This document shows, one piece after another, positions 21,225 to 32,545 of a DNA stretch of 64,000 nucleotides. Within the stretch, counting starts at the first letter, position 1; each line of letters starts with the position of its first letter. Source of the DNA: Fennellomyces sp. T-0311 (taxonomy: Eukaryota > Mucoromycota > Mucoromycetes > Mucorales > Lichtheimiaceae); the NCBI GenBank assembly GCA_025266875.1, contig JALLLT010000065.1:62001-126000 (forward strand). Direction: 5' to 3'. The position numbers and the translations under genes were made by a program. The notes under the pieces were generated by a model, which saw nothing but the letters and a program-made list of their open reading frames with translations, made no database searches and was not told the DNA's origin.

Positions 21225-24200
21225 ATGCAGAAGTGTCGCTATTGCTGTGGGTCGTTCCCTAAAAGAGCATTAAAGAACCACGAAATTAGGTGCTACAAGA
21301 AGAAATATTCGAGACCTACCGACAGCGATACCCAAGCAGCCAAACGCACAAGCATTCTCATAGATGGTGAAACGGGCTACTCCCACCACTCAGGACGCAA
21401 TACGAGGAAGCGCAACGAATGCATGGACGACAATCGGGCGTCGAAGAGGCAATCTACACAACAAAGACCTGTAGTAGATGCCATGACACTGACCGACAAC
21501 GATATCGGTTATCACGATGACAGCTATTATGGCAACGGCCATTGTCCCTGGGTAGATGATGACTTCGACGATACAGCTATTTCTGTACATGCAATGGACG
21601 TGGACGATGAACCTGTCGCTGTATCATCACCAGGCAGCACAAATCAACCAAACGCACCAGCCACAGCAGAGCTGATTGACAACTTTCAACGAAAAGAAGT
21701 ATTCATAGGCTGCGACATACCAAATCTGTCATCGTCAGAGTTTCTCAGTTTGGATCTTCTTAAAATTATTGAGCAATACAACATACCGCGCGCAGCATAC
21801 GAAAGCTTGGTAAACTTCACAAACAAGGCAATGACAACATCTGATGGATCAGGTACGATATTGCTATCTTAGGTACTTTTTTGATAATGCTACGGTTCAT
21901 CTGACTTGATTCGCATTTAGACGCAACCGATCTATCCCAAGAATTTATTACTATCCACTCCCCATTTATTACCGAAAAGCTCCTTACATCGTTATATCCT
22001 ATATCCCAACAATACTTCGATATCTGCAGAGATGGCTGTCACCTGTTCACGACCGACGAGCAGGTCGAGTGCCCAAATCCAACATGCAAAAAAGCCAGAT
22101 ATAACAATTTGGAAGAAAAGAAAGCATATGCCACGATGCAGTATTTGCCCGTATCCGACCAGTTGGCATCACTGATTTCGCACAAGGCCACACGAAATAA
22201 GCTGAAACCTGCATATACTATGCGTAACACCACATCTGGTATCTTCAGCGATATATTTGATGGAAAGGCTTTAGATTGTGCGCAAGAATGGGGGTCGAAC
22301 GACGTTGGCCTGGTCCTATACGTTGACGGATTTCAGCCCTTTATTCATAGTACCGTGTCAATGACTATTGTGCACTTGATTATATTGAACTTCGATCCAT
22401 ATCAACGGTATGTGGCTAACGATAAAATTGGTCTATCATGGAGCCTCATGCGCAGCCTTCCATAGATATCGTGATGAGAATATGATTCAAGTCTGCATTA
22501 TCCCAACGACATCGAAAGGTGGTAACCTGGACTCGTTTCTCTCTCCGTTGTTAGACGAGCTTCAATTTCTAGAACGTGTGGGGATGGATGTTCTATGTGA
22601 TGACGACGAAATACGATGCTTTAAAGCTCATTTAGTTCTGGCTACTGGTGATATACCTGGAACTGCTTCACTCGCACACCATGGTGGTCATCAGTCGACA
22701 TTTGGATGTCGTATTTGTTTGATAGAATCCGTTCGATCAGAAAGCGCAAACTCGTTGGAGCGTCGACGTACTGGAAAAGAAAATATTAGACCTGGACACG
22801 GCCGGTACTATCCTGGAACTGTAGACCTCGATCCTTTGAGAACTAAAGATCATTACAAGCATGGCGATATTGTAAGTTTTCTAGGTCAATTGCCTCCGAC
22901 GTTTGCTCTAATACATATAATATATCACACGCAGCCACATAACATAAAATCACCATCTCCATTCGCTCGATTAGACTCTTTCCAAGGACCATTCTCCTTC
23001 GGTCTCGACGAAATGCATATGTTTGGCTGCAACATAGGACCTCAACTATGGGCGATGTTCAGCAACCCGGTCCTTGATACACCTTATCATATGTCAAAGT
23101 CGCAACAAGCTTCAGTGAGCGCAGCAATTAGGAGTGCCATGAAGACATGGCCAGCAACATTTCAGGGGAGGATTACAGGTGTGTCTTTTGTTCATCCACG
23201 TGTTGTTGGCTATCAAATATTTATGTTGTAATTAGATGTGTTAACGCGAACGCGGGATACACGCGCAGTGGATTATATTGACTTGCTTGTCTACGTTATC
23301 CCTACCATTGTTATTGACCAGCTACAGCGAATCGATCATGGATGTAGTAGCATAGCAATCCAAGCACTGGCTGATCTCGTCAAGGCGTGCGCACTTTCGC
23401 TTTCATGGAAGCAAACAAATGATACTATAGATGAAATCGAAAGGTATGAGGGACTAGATTGTAAACGAATATACTCACAGCTGTCTAATAGATGCGTCAA
23501 TCGCTGGCATAACTTTGCTCGTACGAACCTTCCTACACATCAATATACAGTCAACCATCACTATCTTCGACATATCCCGGAAGCATTGCGCCAGCTTGGA
23601 CCATTGAGAGGATACGGGACTCGATGCATGGAGAGGGCTGTTGGTGTGTTTGATCGTAAGATCAGATCTACCAAAACGCCAGGAATCAATGCAGGGAACA
23701 AGCTGGTTGCAGTAGCAGCCCAGCGATATCTCGATCGAAGCAATAACAAGCCGATGCAATGTCCAAAGGTTCATCAAGCAAAGGCAGCAATTTATTCCGA
23801 ATCATATGATGGAGCACCTGAAATTTGGGGTCCCCACTTGTCAAAATCGCCAATGCCGATCCGCGAGTACCGGGATTACAAACTTATGCCTTACCTTCGA
23901 AACTTTTGGGCACATGAGCGCCGTCTGTCCGTTGCCTTTATGCCTAACCTTTCACCAGAAATATCAATTGGAAAACGACTGTACTACCAAGGAACAACAT
24001 ACGATTGCTGCTTACCAATGGGTACCAAAAGTCATGGAACCTATGTAAAATTGACATTGCCAGTTGACAAGTATGCCCGCTACAAGAACGTCGAAGGGGA
24101 GAGTACCGACAAGGTGTTTTTTGGAGAAACTTTACTCTTTTTCTCGCATAGGTATCTTGGTAAGTAAACTTCTATTCAGTTGGTATTGATAAAACTAAAA

Positions 24201-24453
24201 TTTTGCTGCTTTAGCGGATGAAAGGATCCTATGTCTGGTAAGAATTGCACGTCAGACTGGTCTATCAGCATATGGATACCCGTATGGAAATGGTACCTAC
24301 GGGTCGGAGGGTCGCTTGTATGTCTGTGATACCTCACGTATCGACTGTGCTGTCGGAGTGCTACCTTCTTCAACGATGAAGAATCGTTTCTACTATGTTT
24401 TTGAAGACATGATGCAAGGAACCATAGATCTGGGAGAAGTTACGGATATCTGA
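21225..24453 (+). CDS. Tnp2-family (CACTA) transposase
   Basis: Five exons (21225-21852, 21921-22407, 22466-23178, 23236-24159, 24215-24453) join in frame to 996 residues without any stop, so the gene appears intact. The N-terminus has a zinc-binding pattern (CRYCCG ... NHEIRC) and a basic region. Near residue 250 the four-Cys motif of Tnp2 proteins appears (DICRDGCHLF ... ECPNPTCKKARY). The catalytic region shows LYVDGFQPF (first acidic residue), the ATGDIPG ... GCRIC block, and GLDEMHMFGCNIGP. A DUF4218-like part follows (LRHIPEALRQLGPLRGYG, MERAVGVFDRKI). The protein would cut and join the terminal repeats of the element. Introns are 55-68 nt. Confidence 0.9.
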
Positions 24454-24602
24454 GCGAAGAGGTGTTGTTGGTGGTTTTTCGGCTGTAAATGATATCATTA
24501 TAGAGAAAGTAGTAGCCAATAATGGTGATTAGTTTTTGCTACGATCCTCTGTAACAAGCGATACTACACGTTGTATATATAAATCAGGCAGCATTTTTTT
24601 TA

Positions 24603-25303
24603 TTAAATTTCTGGACTGCGTTGACGCTTGATCTCTCTCCTCACGCTCCACAGTTGCTGTTGCAGTATGTCGCCGACCCAGTTGCGGTACATCCCATATG
24701 CAACTGGAAACTCGTAAATGTGAGCAAGCTCCTTCCAATCCGCATACTCCTCTATAATACGTTCTTCTTCGCTCTTCAAGTAATCGCCCCTCTCCTTTTT
24801 GTCTTCGAATCTCTTCCGGGTTTCATCGAACTTTATCTCTGCTTCCGCCATTTCCCTGAGCTGCCTTTCTTCCCTGAATGAACATGTAAATCAGGTTGAA
24901 CACAATTTCACATGATATAAACTGCTATTTATTCATACTTACACCTGCTTATTGATGAATTCGGTCAGGTCCTCGTCATAGCGACCTTCCTTATTCTCTA
25001 GTATCAATGAACGCAAAACTTCGCAAGAATAGGGCTTTAATCGATTTGGTTTACCACCGGTGATCTCGAAAAGAGCCTTTATACTGTATTAAATATCTGA
25101 ACGGTTAATATACTGTAATGCTACATATGATGCTATTTAGATACTTACAGGACCCTCTCTCTTCCGTACATCTGACGAAGAACTGTTTGAGCACTGATCC
25201 CGTGTTCAAGAGAGCAGCAGGTCAGGTCGATGCATCCGTCGTCACTGAGGCGCCTTCTCTTTTTCAAAGAGCTGCTGCAGATTTCATTTCCTGGCGATGA
25301 CAT
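24603..25303 (-). CDS. CACTA-like element accessory protein 2
   Basis: Three exons read right to left (25303-25149, 25083-24943, 24873-24603) give 188 residues. The N-terminus has basic KKRRRLSDDG, then QTVLRQMYGRERVL, a central FEITGGKPNRLKPYSCEVL segment, and a long charged, probably helical C-terminal half (EERQLREMAEAEIKFDETRK onward). No family is recognised. It is convergent with the transposase (149 bp between stops). Together with accessory protein 1 it makes a three-gene element. The first donor and acceptors are canonical and keep the frame. Function unknown; DNA binding or multimerisation is possible. Confidence 0.65.
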
Positions 25304-25347
25304 GATAAAATTGTGGTGGTGAAAAACTTAATATTATTGTATTCGCG

Positions 25348-25351
<4 letters not shown>

Positions 25352-25378
<27 letters not shown>
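25352..25378. repeat. TA dinucleotide repeat
   Basis: A run of about 13 TA units just upstream of the start of accessory gene 2 inside the transposon. Confidence 0.85.
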
Positions 25379-25629
25379 CTTAGACGGCACTACTTCAAGT
25401 GCCGCGGATCTGTGCAGTACATGCATTCAATAATATGACATCTTTATTCCTGTCATGCACAATGTTAGGGATTTTAATTTTGACGCATTAAAAATACTGT
25501 AAGCTTTGTCAGCTGTGGTAGTGTGTAGGCGAATGATTCTTTAGAGTCTATTCAAGTCTGCTGCGTGGCCAAAAAAATCGTACCTATGGCTCATCAATAG
25601 TAAGTTGGGACTCTTCAGCATATTGTAAT

Positions 25630-25832
25630 TCTACCCTGTTAAAATAACCAAAGTCAACAGAGAATAACCACAGTTCACAAAAAAAAACCATAGAAATACC
25701 AGGCTTTACCGAAATTCTTGGTGAAATTCCGAAAAGTAAGGTATTTCGTGGTCGATTGCGGTTTGAACCAGAGATGACAACGGTTTACCAGATAATCACC
25801 ACACTTTACTGGATGTAACCAAAATATACAGG
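25630..25832. repeat. Right subterminal AACCA/TGGTT repeat cluster
   Basis: Contains AATAACCA, AAACCATAG, GGTTTACCAG and ATGTAACCAAAA motifs, the counterpart of the left subterminal cluster. Confidence 0.6.
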
Positions 25833-25859
25833 ATTTAACCGCACATATTTCCCACTGTG
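25833..25859 (-). repeat. Right terminal inverted repeat of CACTA-like element
   Basis: Read on the minus strand it starts CACAGTGGGAAATATGTG and continues CGGTTAAAT. GAA follows it at 25860-25862. Confidence 0.92.
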
Positions 25860-28800
25860 GAATTCATTGCTCAAGTATTTTGGTCGACTTTTGTTAAAAT
25901 TGAAGGTACAGAATCATTGGCACACAACTCATTCTATGACACCATGTCGACTAACGTGTCAGAATTAGAAACAAAATATTGGAAAGTGTAGGTAATTTTG
26001 CAGAAACGGGTAAAGGAGACATTCGCTTCAACATCCCGGGCATCCGATTAAAAAAATCTGTGCAAATTCTTCGATTTGACACGACCACATCAAAAAGTGC
26101 AAGCACGTTATAGACCATTTATAATTCAAGATTATAGAAGAGAATAAGATATAACCGTAAGTAGCCCAAATCCCAAGGATCTCCAAGATTAATTATAGAT
26201 CAGTATCACTACTCTATTTTACACGTTCTCATCCATGCTCTTGCGTGAAAGCTATAAGCGAATTTTCCATGTGATACTACATACGCATCTTTCTAAATTT
26301 TCTGAAAAATCAATACAATTGAAGATTTGAACTTTCCCTCAAGATTTTTATTTTCTAATGTGCTTGTATTGCAACCATTTAAGCCAATGTAATTAATATG
26401 TATGTGCCAAGCCTGAAAAGCCTATGATAGATGAAAAAAGGGCAGGGAAGTATAGAAGAAGGCGAATGACATATCAGTCTCGGATTTCTTTGGTGAATAC
26501 TTCTGTTCAGTGTTTGCTGGACCTTGGGGTTTGACTCGTTCGTTTAGCCATCATCGCCGTTCGGGTGGAACGAGGCGATCGGTCTCGTGTACTATGTACT
26601 CGAGATAGAACTGTTCAGGTTGCCCGGACACTTGCCAAGAGTCGAGCCAACATTGAAGCGTGGAATGCAGTTCATAATATGGTCGATACAGTGTATCGTC
26701 ACTGGCAGCTCTTGGGTGGTATCAAATCTGTACGTAGCTCATGCATCGGTGTTGCAACCATTGAACAGGAAGTGTGGTGATGTCTCTGTGGCTTGACAAA
26801 CCCGCACGGATAATCCGGAGGTTTGTATATTTGGTGGAACCCAGTGCATGCGCCAGCTGATTGGCTGGTCGATCGTTTTTTTTTTGAATGCTACGTACTA
26901 GACATTACACCAGATCCAACCATACAAGCTTGTCAAAGATATCGGACGATTTGATGTGTGATACAAATGTTTCGTCTCGTTTGTTTGTGATGACAGTGGT
27001 GACCGGACATTTTTTTTTTGGTGGATCAGAAGCTTTTAGTAGCATTTTGATATTGTTGGTGGAGTTGGATGGTAGCTGTCAATCTTTGCCAATGGTCGTT
27101 GCATGTGTCGATTTATTAGGCCTCCTGGTCATCTTGATACATCCAGTTTGTGATTGCCCGAGCTCGTCCATGTCCTTCACCGAGAGTGCAGCAATACCCC
27201 AACCTATCAGTCCACATTTCACTTTAACAATTGCTCAGATGATGTAGCTATCATTTTAACGGCATTGCTGTTACTTACGCTATTTATAGCTTTAACGGAT
27301 GCAAACAATATGTCTGTAATATTTTCAACTAGTAAAAGTTAAAATGAAGTACAATAGCTGAGGAGAAACAGCCAAAAATAGGCCATTATATTATCCAGAA
27401 TCCTATTTCCGTCACCTCTTGATATTGGTGACGAATTTATTATCCTGATGTGTGGAGCCTGGTAAGTCCCTTCCTCTTTTTGATCCTTTTATTGTGGGGT
27501 GCTTCAACAGCCTATAAAGCACACCCTACTATACCAGCTAACGGACAAGCCACACAGTAGTTGTTATAACTGAGATTCTTCAAGATTAATACTTACATGC
27601 CATTTGGTAGCTCGCAGTCCCCATGATGTCGTTTGAGTGATAACCTGAGATAAATTATCGATTCACTTATGAGTTAGCAGGGAGACTAAGGAACTCTATG
27701 AACTTGATCCATTGCTACTTTCGCTTGGTACACCTGAACTGATACATAGTACTTTCGTGGGCAGCGACTTGCGCTCCGATTTTATAATGTGTACCGTCAT
27801 AACAATACAATGCGTGCAATATGCATATTAAATGGGAACTTGCCGTCAAGAAATAAATACCTTGCGTACGCTCTTTATTCAAAAGAAAAAAAACAAATAG
27901 CTCAATTGCCAATGTTGCAATCCAAATATGGCGTGTGAAGAATGGGTTAGTCCATTTTGTGCATATTCCAGCAACGAAGAGTGTCGTTAATTAATCCAAG
28001 CGTTTCGTCTGGAGAAGTTATTCTCGATAGGCCATTCTCTGTTCCATCACATACGTTCTTCTATTGTTAATGGACCGATCAAGTCATGACAAAGACTTTA
28101 AATATGAGTTAAGAAAAATAGTTCGCAGATACAATAGCACGTTGCCAATGCACTCAAACTCGTGGATAGGGTTCATAATAGGTAATGCGTTTAACCTTTT
28201 TCTTAAAAGTCGGTGGCTTTAAATAGACCTCCTTTACCCGCCGGCTCGAGCGTTATGTGAGGAAAATATAATGTGCGGATTTGCTGGAACGAAACAAACC
28301 GCTGCGAAAATCTGGAGATACCGTATTCCTGGGTATGCATACTTTGATACCTGCACAGACAGTACCTCTGCTGTGTCAAGCACAGTAAAGGCGCAACCAA
28401 AGGGTAGGCATCCGAGGATAGGCATCGGGTATCAGAGTCACTTTGGACCTTTTTCAATAAAGAACAACGGCTTTCAACCAATGGTTCGAGGAGGCGTTAT
28501 ATACCAAGTAAGGCGGGCACGATAAGCAGCTACGAGAGCGACACAAATAATAAAGCACACAATTTCTTTATAACGTTAATTAGGGGGAGTTCATTTTAGG
28601 AAGGTTGCGGCACGGCAGCAGTGATGCGATCCTCTTGATGCAGCCAAATGAATGCAGTTTACGCTTATGCAACCAGGGTGTTCGTAAGAAAGGTGATACG
28701 TGCATCGTACAAAGATACGAAAGAAAAAGACGATCGATGCTGGATTGCAATTCCAATCCGAACAAATGCACGTATGACGTAAACTAAACCTTAAGCAACA

Positions 28801-28960
28801 ATAAGTTGATGTGCGGCGTTGTGATGTGGTGGAAATGTATTCTTTCTTTTTGGTTAATTTAGAATGAGCGGGTGCCTCTCGTCAAAAATGGGAATGGTTT
28901 TCAAATATACACAGAAAAGAAGGAGGGATGGGGGAGGGTGGGGGAGGAAGAGGAGGGTAA
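25860..28960. other. Gene-poor stretch right of the transposon
   Basis: Three kilobases with scattered short frames (for example 26565-26780, 26888-27247, 28271-28525) but no recognisable domain or consistent splice structure. It probably holds decayed repeats. A G-rich tract at 28916-28958 lies next to the NoxR-like stop. Confidence 0.4.
28916..28958 (+). repeat. Polypurine G-rich tract, G-quadruplex-capable
   Basis: An all-purine run with at least five blocks of three or more G (GGGATGGGGGAGGGTGGGGG). It begins three bases past the stop codon of the NoxR-like gene; on that gene's mRNA it is C-rich. Confidence 0.7.
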
Positions 28961-30760
28961 TTAAGTAGTACACCAGATCTCCATCCGTTCCGGGCTGCCG
29001 TTTCGCATTCTGCATATCTGGCGGGCCATGCTAAGATCATCATCATCTATCATGATGACCATTTCATCGTCTTCGTCTTTATACTGTAACCGAAGGGTGG
29101 GCGGGGCGTTGAACTTGTGGCGCACCTTGTGTAAGAGTTCGTCGAAGGTCACGGTTGTTGACATGAGAAGAATGCGCGTATCCGAGTAATGCACTTTGAT
29201 CTTGATTTTGTTGGGATCTTTTGAGGATGAAGAAGAAGTGGATGGTTGCGGGGTAAATGGTCGGTCCAGACTGGCGTTACTGCCGCCAGCCTGCATCGAT
29301 AAGTTATGCAGTGAACCATACACCTCATCGAGCTCCAGGTCGAACTGTGTCTGGCCGTTGTTCTCGTACTCGTCATAGTTGCTCTGACTGCGCGGAATGG
29401 GCGGTACGGGCGGTGGCGAGTACCGGCTGGTTTTGTGGCTCCGGGTGCTGTTTCTGCCCGTGGATGATGAAGAAGAGTACCGGTCCTGCTCGTGCGTGGA
29501 CTCGAAGCCGCTGTCGATGCGTCGGCCATCGGAACGGTATCGGGAGCTGTATGAGGAAATGGAGGATTGCGAGTCGCCCCAGTCGTCTGTAACGTTTGAG
29601 TCTTTTCGTCGACGTGGATCGCGTTGTTGTTGTTGTTGTTGTTGTTGTGAAGGTATTATTGGTACAGATGGATTGGTGGGTCGTCTGGAATAGAGTGAAG
29701 AGGATGTGGTCGATGTCGAGCTGGACGGGAGCGGGGAGGGTATGGACCTGGGAGGAGGAGGAGGTTGCTGCTGTTGCGGTTGTCGCCGTAACAAGACTGA
29801 GTTGTTGCGACCGATACCTCCTGCCATGGGCGCCTTGAGATGCTGCTGCTGTTGCTGAAGCCGCTGCAACTTGTCGGCGGCGGCAAACATGTCCACGCCC
29901 CGGAGCTGGCGCAGACGGTTCTCGGGCGGGCGATACAGGACACCGGGCGGGATGGAATAGACCGAGTAGCCCTTGCCGCGGTCACGCACGGCTTGGTCAA
30001 TGACCTCGTGTTCTTCGGTCATTTTAGACTTTTGGGCGTGGTATAAATCGGTCAGGCCTGCGTCGATTTTGCCGAGGTAGAGCTGGCAAATGCCTCGGTT
30101 GAAAAGGACCTCACAGGAATACAGTCGAAAGGCCAGCCCCAACTGTTGATAGTTTATGATTGGATTGCCACGGAGTTTCTATTGCCAAGCGCATTTAGCT
30201 GCCTTTTGTTTACTCCACTCCAAATTTTTTTTATATCTTTCTTTACCTGAAAGGCGCTGTCAAAGGCCTGCCTCGCCGCCTCCATGTGGTTCAACACGAA
30301 CTGCGAGACGCCCATCTGGAAATAGGCCACTGCAAAGAAGGGATCCATGCTGATGGCCGTGCTGTATGCATGGATCTTTGGACATAATTTAGATGCGCGG
30401 TCTTACAGCGGGGTGTGCCACATACACCATCTCCCCAATTGGATGGTCTATCACATTCCCGGCTGCCCGAATCCTCCACTTACCGCGCGTTCATGATCTT
30501 CCACCGAAGCGAGAATCAAGCCGATGTTGAAGTGCATCTTTGCATTGTCCGCCATGTTCTATAATGCTTCGTTAGCCCTGTGGCTCGCAACACGCGCGAA
30601 CCACTTACATAAAACGCCCTGAGCGCGGAGTCGTAGTCCTTGCTATCAAAGGCCTCGCAAGCATGCTGCCACTGCTCCAATTCAAGCTACTCCAGCATGC
30701 ATCAGTCTCGATTCTTTCTTTGCCCCTGAATGATGGGGAAAACTGTACCTTGAGCGCCAT
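28961..30760 (-). CDS. noxR: NoxR / p67phox-like NADPH oxidase regulator (TPR + PB1)
   Basis: Five exons (30760-30749, 30686-30609, 30558-30484, 30375-30247, 30142-28961) join in frame to 491 residues. The N-terminal ~165 residues are TPRs (KLELEQWQHACEAFDSKDYD, NAKMHFNIGLILASVEDHE, AYSTAISMDPFFAVAYFQMG). The NoxR activation-like segment GYSVYSIPPGVLYRPPENRL follows. A long disordered Q/P/S-rich linker leads to a C-terminal PB1 domain (~405-490) with KIKIKVHYSD and the acidic DEDDEMVIMIDDDD OPCA motif. NoxR activates fungal NADPH oxidases with Rac and binds Cdc24 through PB1. The first exon encodes only MALK, so the start is less certain. A pyrimidine-rich stretch on the coding strand lies about 85-120 bp upstream. 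Confidence 0.85.
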
Positions 30761-32545
30761 TCACTGATGAAGACCAAAAAAAAGTAAAATGAGAGGCCGG
30801 TTGGAGGATAAAAAAAAAGCGCAGACAGGGTTTTGAGTGGATCCGAAAAAGAATGAGAGAGAGAGAAAAAGAAGGAGAACAGTAAGGAGGGGCGTGGGGT
30901 TTCTGTGTGTGTGTATGTGTGTGTGCGAAGAGAAAGGGGAAACCCAAGCTTAAAGAACGTCTCTGTTTTTTTGGAGGATTCACCTTGTGTAACCAACCGC
31001 TTTGGGAACGCAATCCATTGTCCACTTTCGAGGCACCCCCCGTTTGCTCTCTTTGTTCGACCTTATAATGCACGCCGTGCGTCGGGTGTTACTGTTGTTA
31101 TTGGTCTCTTGGCAACAAAACCCCGTCCCCCCCATCTGCTTGTACGCGCACCCAACGTTGGACCAAAAGGATCTTCATCCCCCGATACAAGCTGTTTTGA
31201 TGTACCACAGCAGCAGGGTTGGTCTGACCGTAACTCATTGTATACCTTTTTGTGATTGCAACCACCAGCACGTGTCGTTCCCTCTCCTCGTCCTCCTCCC
31301 CCCGCCTCCTCTTTTGTACTGCTTCCTGGACCCTGTCGGTCGTGCAGCAAGCATCCCGATGATTTTCGGGTAATGTAGCCCACGCGTTGCCCATCTATTC
31401 CATTGTCTCGCTTTCGTGCCGTTAGGAACGTGTTTACGCACGTATGGGCAGTCGCATCGGGCGTATGCTGCATACGCCTGCCAGGTAAAACCGCACACGG
31501 ACAAGCAAGTGTTGGCGGCGACACGATGGCTCCGATAAACAGAAATAGTGGCGTGTTGTTGATCGCCGTTCGGGATGAATAACCAGCGTACTTATTTAGG
31601 TTTATTAAGCCTAATACAATTGGCGAAATGTTTTTTTAAGGAGAGAAAGAGAGAGAAGAGAGAGAGATGGACCCGTCTACTCTTTTTTTTCATTGTAAGC
31701 TGGTTTATTAAAGACCTTCTCGAGAACAAACAAATTTGAAAGTGCCGACCTTCCAAGAACACACACATCCTCTTGCTCATTTTGCGAAAAACAAAAACTT
31801 TATCTAAAAGCGCTTTGACGTGGACGATCATGGGCCGTTTATTTTTATGCAGCAAATTAAAGGGGGGTTTTTTCCACACGCCACAAAGAGAATGGCCATT
31901 TTGATATTGCATGTCGTTCAATCCATATCTCGAGACACATACTTGACTGCCTGTTTTGTGCCGCTGCGTTATCAGTCGACTACTCAGCATTTTTTTTTTA
32001 CAAACGGATGGTACGCGCATGTGCATTTTTCTTTGTCATGGAAACTGCACACTTGAACCTACACATGCATCGGCTATACATATGTGGCCGCAATGAACCG
32101 TTGGCCGATAAATAATCATCACGCTGTTTATTCCCTTGGGAGAGAGAGAAATTCTGCATACGCTGAATTACATGTAAATCTCCTTATCGTGATCGATGCC
32201 ACGCTACATTATGCTCATATACCGATCCTGATCAGCCATAGCAGGGAGAACGTGATATCGAGTGCAGAGACCACGCAGCCCTTTTTATTATAATGTTTCG
32301 GCTTCATCTTGGCCTTGTTATTAAGCGTCATTTGTAAGGAAATCTCCTTGCTCACGGCCATCTTTGGACCTATTTTAACTTGCTAACCTTACTCCAATGG
32401 ATTGACCACTTTTTTTTTTCTTTAGGCCCGCTACGGACGCCAGCTAAAAGCATAGAGCGGAGTCTGGATTCACCGTCTAAATTTGGGAACAAAAGTTTTT
32501 TTTTTTTTTTTGCAGGTTCGCCTTGTTCGAAAAAAAGTAACGATC
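30761..32545. other. Divergent intergenic region between NoxR-like and RRP3 genes
   Basis: About 1.8 kb between divergent starts. It contains GA-rich (30845-30880, 31641-31668) and TG-rich (30902-30925) runs and poly-T tracts. A 153-codon minus frame at 31063-31524 looks like chance open sequence. No gene supported. Confidence 0.45.

Larger units (their letters stand above)
19127..25859. mobile_element. Complete CACTA-like (CMC/En-Spm type) DNA transposon, 6733 bp
   Basis: The left end at 19127 reads CACAGTGGGAAATATGTG and the right end at 25859, read on the minus strand, begins with the same 18 bases. After one mismatch a further GGTTAAAT matches, so 26 of 27 terminal bases are inverted repeats. 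Both ends are flanked by GAA (19124-19126 and 25860-25862), a 3-bp target duplication as expected for CACTA elements. Inside are a Tnp2-type transposase on the plus strand and two minus-strand genes on either side of it, all with open reading frames. Subterminal regions are rich in AACCA/TGGTT motifs, probable transposase or accessory-protein binding sites. The element looks intact and possibly autonomous. Confidence 0.9.

Noticed and set aside
31063..31524. 153-codon minus-strand frame
   Set aside because: Low-complexity composition, overlapped by other frames on both strands, no family.
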